A stretch of 64,000 bases of DNA from assembly GCF_001649575.2 (NCBI RefSeq), contig NC_051452.1, positions 6,753,155 to 6,817,154 on the forward strand, in the 5' to 3' direction. Of the stretch, positions 55,901-64,000 are shown piece after piece; positions within the stretch are counted from its first letter, which is position 1, and the number at the start of each line of letters is the position of its first letter. A model generated the notes under the pieces. It did no database searches, had not been told where the DNA came from, and saw nothing but the letters and a program-made list of their open reading frames with translations. The translations under genes were made by a program, and so were the position numbers. Source of the DNA: Kryptolebias marmoratus. Taxonomy: Eukaryota > Chordata > Actinopteri > Cyprinodontiformes > Rivulidae.

Positions 55901-58900
55901 ATATTTGATTTAACAGTTTGCAGCAATATTTATGGTGATAAAACAAACCGTTTATCTGGGATTAAAGCTTATAGTTAGGTCCCAAAAGTCCTTTCATGAA
56001 ACCTTTCTGCTGACTGTAATAATCTGTTATAAGAACATTTAATTCTTTATTAGGATGCCTTAAAATCTGCCTGTAAGTCATGAATAAATAAGCCTTCCCT
56101 CTCCCGTGTTTTATATGAGAGTAACTACAGTTTAATGATCTGAACGTTGGTTTTAGCTGATGTTTCATCTTTGCAGCAGAAGTTCTGCCTCCCTCATTGT
56201 GATTGAGTATTTAACAGCGTTTCCCTGGAGTGGATTTATTTGTTTTTACATGAAAAGGTCTTATTTCGCACATAAAGCTGCGATGGCGTCTCATTTCTGC
56301 TGACGTGAGGCCCGTTTCCTCGCTGCTTGGATTAGACTGAACGCATCATGTCAGATATTTAATGGAAACTTTGTTCATTAAATTTCGAAATGATTTAATC
56401 GTATTTATTTCTCAAACGACTCAATGACTGTAAATATGTTAGTAGCTGGAAGCGGAGGCGTGTTCATTTTGTTTTAATCTGTTTTAAAAGTCTTTACAAA
56501 CTTTGAGCTGTGTTCGAGAACGCCTGGTAACCTTTGAACAGACGAGACTGCAGGTTTTTAATAGTTTGTTTCATGTGAGAATTCAGTCTATCACAGCTGA
56601 GTGGGTGGGTTTTACTTCCTGTATTTCTGATCCAAACAAACTCTGAAGGTTAACCTTAACTCTGTGTTTAAATATTAAAATAATGACATCATCTTTTCTG
56701 TCCCACCCCTTCATGACACCCTTCAAAGGCAGCGAAGCTCCTTTTCCAACACTCATTATAAACAGATGAACACTAAGCTTTATTTTTCCCTCAGGGGAAC
56801 AGTAAAGTGTGTTTCTGTTCTATTGTTGTTCTCAGCTGTGATCTGGGTTCTCACGAAAAAACCAGAACCATAAAACTAATGTTGATGACTTATTACATAT
56901 TTTTATCTCCGACACAGGAAATAAGAATGATCCATCTACACAACGTAAGTTAATAAGTCGTCTCTGAACAGATTATTTACCAAATATTGATGATTTAAAC
57001 ACATCTTCTTCTCTAATTCAGCGGTCGAGGCAAATGGAGGGACTGAAGGTAAGATGATTAAATCTTCTGTCAACAGTTTTTTATGAAAATGTGTTTGTAG
57101 CTTCTGGAGTTTTTATAGATCTATGATCTGTGCCGTTTGAGCGTGTCAGATTTGACATGATTGCGATGATCAGTGCAGCCGTATTCAAAAAAAGGTTTTC
57201 GCTCCACCCCGCTGAATAAAACAGATTTCATTCAGGCAAAGTTTTGGGAACTAAAAGAACAAAAAAAAAAAAAAAAAAAAGTCCAAACGCTGGCCTGAGA
57301 TTCTGTGGCGATGGATCTCGTTCTTCTGTGGGTGATCACGTTGCCTCCAAACTTTACAGAAGCTGAAATTCATACAAATCCTGACTTGTGCTGCAGAACG
57401 AGCTGTTTGTGTCTCTGTCGGCCTTGTTCTCCCTCTGCTGTGCACACCATAAACTATGACAAGTACTAGTACTCAGGGGTGGAAATTACAAATTTATTTA
57501 CCAGCCACTCAATTATTTTACCAGCCACTATTTTTTGTTGTGACAAAAAGTTATTTCAGATGATGATGATGATGATGGAGGTGGGTGGAAGCAGTTGTGG
57601 TGCCCTACAAGCTGAACAACACTTGTTCTGGACACTGCATGGAAATAACTAGACTTTTCTTATTTTAAACCATTAAACGATGCATATCTGTACATAAAAA
57701 ATTCAGACAAGTGAAATTTATTTTGGTGGAGTGTTTTTGAAGTATTTTTTTGTGCTTTTGTAAGTTGTTGTATGTAAGTTGTAATGTTTTTCAGCACTTG
57801 CTGCTTTTAATGCATAGATCTATTTGTGTTACCTGCTTATATTTAACAGGTAGGATATTCTGATGGAGGAAGTGATTTTTGTGGTTTTAGAAAGGTTTTC
57901 GTCGTGGATATAAATTGTTCCAATGCTATGCTAAGCATAACTCCTAAGCTTCCACTTCAGTATCCGATGGTATTTAATAATAACACGAACCGCTAAAGTT
58001 TTCGGTTTGTAAACATGACGGTAGCAGTTTTTGACGGGTAGCACCGACCGTTAGACATCACTGTTTAGCCGAGCTATGGTAGGAAAATCTGACGAGGAAG
58101 CACAGATCGTCAGAACACCGAACGCACACTGACCGACGTCATGACGTCATTGATTTAGTTGTTTAACTTTCGGTTCTTCCCTCGACTACTCTTGAAAAAC
58201 ATTTTTATTGTCTGCCACCCGCTTAACTCCCGAAATGTTCCACCACATTGCTAATGCTACTCCACAAACTGTTTCTTCTTCTTCTTCTTGATTTTTATTG
58301 GTGGTTGGTAAACAACTGAAGGAATAAATACCGCCACCAACTGGTAAAGAGTGTCTGCTAAACTTTTCTCCTTCTTGCATTTAGCAGCAACTCGAGCACA
58401 TTGCTGCCCCCTATATGTCAGGAGGACAAATACCACCTTTTATGTTCAAATTGCCAACCCGCCACAGTGGCATGTGTGCTGATCAAATTCACCTGCCACT
58501 TCAAATATTTACCCGCATTTGGCCGGTGGCGGGGGCTAATTTCCACCCCTGCTAGTACTACTACTTTATATATAAAGCACTTTAATTACAACTTCAGCTG
58601 CAACAAAGTGCTGTAGTTTACAAAACTGTGACCACTTAAAGCATAAAACAGTAAAAACAATAAAAACAAGAAGGGAAAATCTCAGGCTGCGCCAAAAACA
58701 AAAAAAAAGGTTTTTTTTAAAGAGTTCTACAGCAGAATGAACTTCAGGAAGATCTTGTGTTCATCTGAAAACCTGCATCATTTCAAAAACGCCACGTCTT
58801 CTCATTGTTCACATTTGTTGACATTGTTTCTGTTTTGGCGGCCATTTTGGATCCTCCACAACGTCACAAATTGTGATTATTCTGTTTTTAGCTCTATGTT

Positions 58901-60336
58901 AACAATTCATAATAATCTGTTTTTGACATTTTGTTCTTGACTCTAGGTTGTAGATTGTAAGGCCGCCCTCAGTCGTTCCTTAAGGCTTTTAGGTTTGTTT
59001 GTGGCGATTGTGACAGTTCTGCTTTGTTTTACAGTGAATGTACCATTGGTTAGAAATAACACCGACCCACCAGGTGAGGAAAATGTTCCTGTTGATGGTG
59101 AAAAACAGCAGAAAATGTCAGCTTTTCATTTCTAACGTGGTGATGTTTTCTTACAGCCGTGGCAACCAATGAACTGCCTGAGGCGGAGAACCAGAACCAG
59201 CCCAACATCAGTGAGTAAAATATTTCCTCTAGGCTTTAGGTAGGTTAGGGTGAGATTCTGTAATTTCATTATTCGCCGATCTGAAGAGGCTCAGAGTTAA
59301 TTAGTGCTGATAACTGATCCCACACATGAGTTTTCAGTTTTAGAGTCCAGGTTCAGAGATTAAGGCTAATAATCCACATCCAGACAGACAAACTGTTGGT
59401 AGCAATACTGTAAAATATACAAGTTCTTAGGACACATTTTACACCTTAAAATGTGTCAAAATTAACTGAAACATTAGTTATTTCTTTAACAGGTTCAAAC
59501 AGTGAAAAAAGTCTATTTCTGTAAATGCAAATAAATATCAAGCAGCAGCAGCATTCGTTACATTTGGATGCAGGACTAAAATGTAAATATCCTGATTTCC
59601 CTGAAGCTTCAGCTCCTTCCAGTCTGGATCCTACAACATGTGACTGTTTTAAACGTCGTCATGTTTCACTTTTCCACTCGTGTGATGTTTTCTTACAGCC
59701 GTGGAAACCGTCGGACACCCCGAGGCGGAGAACCAGGAGAACAAGCCCAACATCAGTGAGTAAAATATTTCCTCATCCAGCTGGAGCTGAAGCTCCTGAA
59801 GCTGCTTCATCAAACGACAACAAGCTGCTGTTTTCAGGAGGAGGTTCTGAACTGAAGTCGGACTCGACTCCTGCAGGAGTTTCTCTGCATTCAGTTGAAG
59901 TGTTTGTTGGTTTTATGGAGAATTGAGCTTCATGTTTCTGCTCTGTGGGCTGCGTTCACCTCTCTGAACCAGTTTGTAACAAAGCAAAGGTTTTCAGAAG
60001 CAAACTCCATTTGGAACAATTTAAAACCTAAGCAAACAAACTGAAAGGATGAGAATCTTTCATTAGATTTCAGATGATCTGAGTGCCAAATTTCTTCATG
60101 TTTTGTCCTAAAAACCATAAATATTTGTTTAGTTTTTGCGTTTCAGGTTCACAGTTGTTGTTTTTTGTCACGTTGTTATGATGTTGATTCTTAAAACAAT
60201 AATATCAGAGTTTCCTGTTCCTCCTGCAGACGGGAGCGACCAGTCCAGAACTGGTCCAGAACCGGTCCGGTCCTCCTCAGCCTTTGTGCAGAACGTGCTT
60301 TTATCGTCTCGGTGTAAAAATCCTGAACCTCCCTAA
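52925..60336 (+). CDS. CD2/SLAM-family-like immune receptor, two Ig domains, one TM
   Basis: Exons: 52925-52988 (signal peptide), 53764-53913 and 54033-54158 (Ig V-like), 54262-54416 and 55301-55385 (Ig C2), 55500-55592 (TM), 55694-55771, 56918-56944, 57022-57048, 59035-59073, 59157-59210, 59699-59755, 60230-60336. Sum 1062 nt, 353 aa, one frame. The signal peptide is about 1-21 (PVSLLAILCFPATS). The first Ig domain (VGDTVDLHPG, VTWKHHSDIALEWLG, LAGTYTAEI) lacks both canonical cysteines, as in the CD2/SLAM N-terminal domain. The second has DCKLTC, YVCMLTNPVSNAS and a late Cys (DPC), giving the two-disulphide pattern and NPVSN signature of SLAM second domains. TM about 196-222. The tail is about 130 aa, with PEAENQ repeats and no tyrosine, hence no ITSM. 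Each Ig domain is split by an intron, unlike mammalian CD2/SLAM genes. The stop is followed at once by AATAAA (60337-60342). The exact orthologue is not assigned. Confidence 0.8.
57474..58551. mobile_element. hAT-type non-autonomous transposon, 1078 bp, with 8-bp target duplication
   Basis: The left end CAGGGGTGGAAATTAC and right end CTAATTTCCACCCCTG are inverted repeats. The element is flanked on both sides by the identical octamer CTAGTACT (57466-57473 and 58552-58559), the 8-bp duplication expected of hAT transposition. The interior has no intact transposase. It sits in intron 9 of the SLAM-like gene. Confidence 0.9.
59247..59683 (+). repeat. 437-bp intronic segment, copy 1 of a direct duplication
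   Basis: From AGGGTGAGATTCTGTAATTT to CACTTTTCCACTCGTGT. By eye the segment is identical base for base with 60721-61157. It lies in the intron before tail exon 12 of the SLAM-like gene. Confidence 0.9.
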
Positions 60337-60342
60337 AATAAA
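60337..60342 (+). terminator. Poly(A) signal of the SLAM-like gene
   Basis: AATAAA begins at the base right after the TAA stop, giving a very short 3' UTR for this transcript form. Further tail-like exons lie downstream, so this may be one of several 3' ends. Confidence 0.5.
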
Positions 60343-60466
60343 AGAGATGTGGTTTAAAGTCTGTGTCCCAAACTCCTGAATACAAAGACGCTGTTTTCAG
60401 TTTGGGTTAAAGAATTCCTGCCGACTTTCCACTTCTGACTTGTTTGTTTGTTTGTTTGTTCTTCAG

Positions 60467-61690
60467 CAGGAACTCCAGAGAACCAAACATCAGAGAACAA
60501 CGGACCAGGTTTGTAAACCTTTAGTTTGTTTCCAAATCATCCAGAAGGAACAAGTCAACAATCAGTGATGGATGAAAATAAAAATAATGTAAAAAAACAA
60601 AGACTTGATACGAAACACCAGCCGTCAGCTAATCTACGGTTCTCCTGTGGTTCTAAATCTAACAGAAAAGTTTCTGCAACCTTAAAGTTCAGAACGTTTT
60701 AGCAATAAATGGGTTAGTTTAGGGTGAGATTCTGTAATTTCATTATTCGCCGATCTGAAGAGGCTCAGAGTTAATTAGTGCTGATAACTGATCCCACACA
60801 TGAGTTTTCAGTTTTAGAGTCCAGGTTCAGAGATTAAGGCTAATAATCCACATCCAGACAGACAAACTGTTGGTAGCAATACTGTAAAATATACAAGTTC
60901 TTAGGACACATTTTACACCTTAAAATGTGTCAAAATTAACTGAAACATTAGTTATTTCTTTAACAGGTTCAAACAGTGAAAAAAGTCTATTTCTGTAAAT
61001 GCAAATAAATATCAAGCAGCAGCAGCATTCGTTACATTTGGATGCAGGACTAAAATGTAAATATCCTGATTTCCCTGAAGCTTCAGCTCCTTCCAGTCTG
61101 GATCCTACAACATGTGACTGTTTTAAACGTCGTCATGTTTCACTTTTCCACTCGTGTCGCTCCTGAATTGATAAAGACAGGAAGTTCCAGGCCCGGTTGT
61201 TGCTTGTTGGGTTCGTTTCCTGCAGCTGACAGGATTTTACAGCAGAATGAACTTCAGGACATCTGGTGTTCATTTGAAGACCTGCATCATTTCAAAGATG
61301 CCACGTCTTCTCATCGTTCACGTTTGTTGACATTGCTCCCGTTGTGGCGGCCATTTTGGATCTTCCACAACGTTTGATTCTTTTCTGTTTTTAGCTCCAT
61401 GTTCACGTTACATACTCATCGGTTGTAGATTGTAAGGCCGCCCTCAGTCGTTTCTTAAGCCCTTTAGGTTTGTTTGTGGCGATTGTGACAGTTCTGCTTT
61501 GTTTTACAAAGATTCAACCGATGCTTCAAACAAAACCCGACCAACCAGGTGAGGAAAATGTTCCTGTTGATGGTGAAAAACAGCAGAAAATGTCAGCTTT
61601 TCATTTCTAACGTGGTGATGTTTTCTTACAGCCGTGGCAACCAATGAACTGCCTGAGGCGGACCAGAAGAATCAGCCCAATAATATCTGT
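60467..61690 (+). pseudogene. Downstream duplicated tail exons of the SLAM-like gene (alternative or decayed)
   Basis: 60467-60508 (acceptor CTTCAG with a second CAG, donor GTTTGT) would read TGTPENQTSENNGP in frame from exon 12. Then comes a second copy of the exon 10-11 unit. The copy of exon 10 (about 61511-61547, DSTDASNKTRPT) has its acceptor changed from TTTTACAG to TTTTACAAAG and a length of 37 instead of 39 nt, which breaks the frame. The copy of exon 11 (61632-61688) reads AVATNELPEADQKNQPNNI with intact splice sites. Skipping the broken exon keeps phase, so a longer alternative tail is possible; otherwise these are relics. Confidence 0.5.
60721..61157 (+). repeat. 437-bp segment, copy 2 of a direct duplication
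   Basis: Identical by eye to 59247-59683, 1474 bp downstream. It lies beyond the main stop codon. Confidence 0.9.
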
Positions 61691-62454
61691 GAGTAAAATA
61701 TTTCCTTATCCAGCCGGAGCTGAAACAAGCTGTTGTTTTCAGATGGAGGTTCTGAACAATAAATATCCTACCTGCTGCTGATGACTCCTTCAGTTTGTAA
61801 AAGTAGTTTAATTCTGGTGGGATTGATGAGCTAGCAGCTGGTCCGAATGTGACCAAGGCTAAAGTGGATCAGAGAGTTTTATAGCACTCCAAAGGAACAC
61901 TATTTTACAGACCTTTTACGTTGATGTTAGCTTGGCAATAAACGGTGTTGGTGCTGCTCAGACTAGCCGTTAGCTTGTCAGTTCGGTCAGAATTAAACAT
62001 GGGGCTGTCAGATGTGTTGATAACTCTGGTGTCTTTTCAGAGAGAAGCCTGATGTTTAAAACCGACCTCTAATCCAGAGGAGGACCGGCGCCAAAATCTC
62101 CCCCGTCCTTCTTGATGCGAGGAGCTGCTTCTTAAAGATGTGACGGAGCTGCTGGTCGTTTTTAAACTCAGATGGACGAATTCAAGGAGGCCAGAAATTA
62201 CTTTTTTTTTTGGAAGGACTTTGTCTGCATGAACACAAGGACTGAGTGAGATCATTCTTGTCTGTTTTTTAAAGTGATAGAAGAGATTCTGTTCACTCCG
62301 GTGTTACAACAAACCTCGGGTGGGGTCTAATATCTGGAGGTGGAGACTGCCTTCTGTTGCCGCAAACAGATTTAGACAAGAAGAGTAGAAACTGGATCTC
62401 TAAATGTAAAAATAGTGTTTGACTTTATCTCTGCGGCTCTACTTCTGTCAGCAG

Positions 62455-62940
62455 AAGGGCTGGGCATCGAGTCTCGAATCGACTGGAACCGAGACTAACC
62501 TTTCAAAATTTTTATTCCTACTTTCGATACCTGGAAGACAAAGAAGCAGGAAGTGTGCACAGCTGTGGAGAGTGTGCGTCCTGGTCACATGACCAGTTTA
62601 AATCGCTCGATGCGCCCTCTTTGAGACTTTGTGTCAAAAGTGTAGACTTCAAACTTTACAGCAGTTTTTAAATTGTGTCGATAGGCCGAGGAAAACCAGA
62701 GTTATGATAAATAAGAACAAACCCCCCTCAAACATGGAGGCATCCAACGAGTTCTGCTGGAAGTAAAATGGCGGCTCAGCTCAAACACTAAAGCCCAGCT
62801 AACGTTAGCCGGGCAGCTGACCAGACTCTGAGGGAAAGATGTTGGTGCAACAAACCAAAGGCGCCGTAGAAAGGTGACATCATTTGTTGCCTCTTTAAAA
62901 GAATCGGAATCGTTCCAATTCGAACGATGCCCAGCCCTGT
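62455..62940. mobile_element. hAT-like non-autonomous element, about 486 bp
   Basis: AGGGCTGGGCATCG at the left end and CGATGCCCAGCCCT at the right are perfect 14-bp inverted repeats. TCAGCAG flanks both sides (62448-62454 and 62941-62947), with the eighth base differing, fitting an 8-bp target duplication. There is no coding capacity. Confidence 0.85.
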
Positions 62941-63074
62941 TCAGCAGCATCACAGCCGCCTCATCGTCGGCCGAAGATGAAGAGGTCAGGATGTTTTTAG
63001 CCACGTCTCTCTGTGTGTTTGTTTTTCTGTAATTTTGCCAAAATGTGCCATGAACTGTGCCTCTGCTGCTCAAA

Positions 63075-63265
63075 ACAGGACTCAATTCAAGATGGCCGCC
63101 ACACTAGGAAACACTAAGATTCGTCTGACAGATACTGAGCTGAAACTCAGCGTGGTAGTAGCTAAGCATCGCTCCCAACACATAATCTGAGTCTCCCATC
63201 AGATTAAACTCGGATCATCTGTGTAAAACTCCTGAAGCTTGGCGGGCGATATGCAATCCCTCAGA
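63075..63265 (+). repeat. AAGATGGCCGCC-core dispersed repeat, forward, with intact right end
   Basis: It contains AATTCAAGATGGCCGCCACA, CAGCGTGGTAGTAGCTAAGC and TCCCAACACATAATCTGAG, and ends GGCGGGCGATATGCAATCCC, useful for defining the right end of the family. Confidence 0.8.
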
Positions 63266-64000
63266 CAGTCCGAGTCTTCCTCTGAGCTCCAACAACCACT
63301 GATCTGAGATCATTCCTCCGTCTGGACTCAGATGTCTGAACCTTAATGAGCCAGTTTTCAGCTTCACCTGGTTTTAGCTGTACGTTTGTCTTTTTGTCTC
63401 TTTGTGACGCAAAGTAACTCTTTGAGTTTGAATCAAAGAGGATCTTAAACGACCGACAATTGTTACCTTTAATCTGTTACTCAGAGGCAAATCCCTCTGA
63501 AAGTGGAAAGAAACAAAAATAATATCTATGTTCTGCACTGAAATGTATATTTAAATCCAGATGTTCTTGGTGAGAACAGATGTGTGGAAGATGTCAGGAG
63601 ACACTAATGTCTCAGCGAAGACATTTCTGTTCCGGAAGGACAGAAACGTCTTCGCTGGGAATAAATATTTTAGCAGAAATGACTGAAAAGTGACAAATGC
63701 TTTAAGGTTCGGCTCGTTTTTACTTTGAGGCGCCAGAGTTCATTAAATGGCCTCTGGGGGGCGCCACTCACTCTTTAACTTAACTTTTTTGATTAGCAAG
63801 AAGACAACATGTTTTTAATCTATTATCTGGCATTTATCGGGTTTGAAACGGACAATATTTAGGCTGTTAGTTAAATACAAATAAATAAAATCCTTCCGAA
63901 CATTTCAGATGAAAACACAATGTTTTATATGTGAATAAAAGTATTTATACCTTTTTTTTAGTTTTATGTTTTTATTTTAAAGGAGCATTCAAACAAATCT

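Larger units (their letters stand above)
61691..64000 (+). other. 3' flank of the SLAM-like gene, repeats only
   Basis: No further coding exon was recognised. It contains a hAT-type element (62455-62940), one forward AAGATGGC-core repeat (63075-63265) and AT-rich sequence to the end. A possible continuation exon after 62039 (CTTTTCAG) would meet an immediate in-frame stop. Confidence 0.55.

Noticed and set aside
59525..59926. 133-codon open frame over SLAM-like exon 12
   Set aside because: It reads exon 12 in the wrong frame and runs into both introns.
52925..60336. CD28, CTLA4 or ICOS orthologue, suggested by position after abi2
   Set aside because: CD28-family proteins have one V domain with canonical cysteines and a PP(P/Y)-type motif. 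This protein has a Cys-free V-like plus a C2 domain with NPVSN, which is the SLAM pattern.

Overview
The window is nuclear DNA from a ray-finned fish. It has vertebrate genes with many short exons and GT-AG introns, AATAAA poly(A) signals, 3' UTRs, and abundant teleost-type transposon relics (Tc1/mariner-like, hAT-like, a tRNA-derived SINE). One family carrying an AAGATGGCCGCC core recurs about a dozen times. The repeat style suggests a percomorph, perhaps a cyprinodontiform, but that is an impression and not a result. All genes were read by hand-splicing on the + strand. No credible coding gene was found on the - strand.

Layout: (1) 551-13202, mpp4, a photoreceptor-type MAGUK (L27-PDZ-SH3-degenerate guanylate kinase), 20 exons, 626 aa. 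An unrecognised two-exon coding-like stretch lies in its fifth intron (4008-5060). (2) about 14074/15669-19156, tmem237, a four-pass transition-zone membrane protein, with two possible starts and an RFX X-box-like site at 13943-13955. (3) 20055-24514, cyp20a1, an orphan cytochrome P450, 13 exons, 462 aa, complete. (4) 26771-49459, abi2, the Abl-interactor subunit of the WAVE complex, with a conserved-looking 18-nt microexon and a 272-bp assembly gap (42119-42390) in its proline-rich part. (5) 52925-60336, a CD2/SLAM-family-like immune receptor (Ig V-like, Ig C2, one membrane span, tyrosine-free tail). Its tail exons sit in an internal duplication that continues past the main stop codon.

The first two genes (photoreceptor/ciliary) and the next two correspond to two neighbourhoods that lie apart on human chromosome 2q33 (TMEM237-MPP4 and CYP20A1-ABI2). 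Here they are contiguous and in the same orientation. The immune receptor follows abi2 where mammals have RAPH1 and then CD28/CTLA4/ICOS, but its two-Ig architecture is of the SLAM type, not the CD28 type.

No prokaryotic-type system (CRISPR, defence island, operon) is present. The items most worth a second look are the SLAM-like gene with both Ig domains split by introns and its apparently 100% identical 437-bp intronic duplication, the nested coding-like region inside mpp4, the cis-elements upstream of tmem237 and the SLAM-like gene, and two hAT-type insertions with readable target-site duplications.
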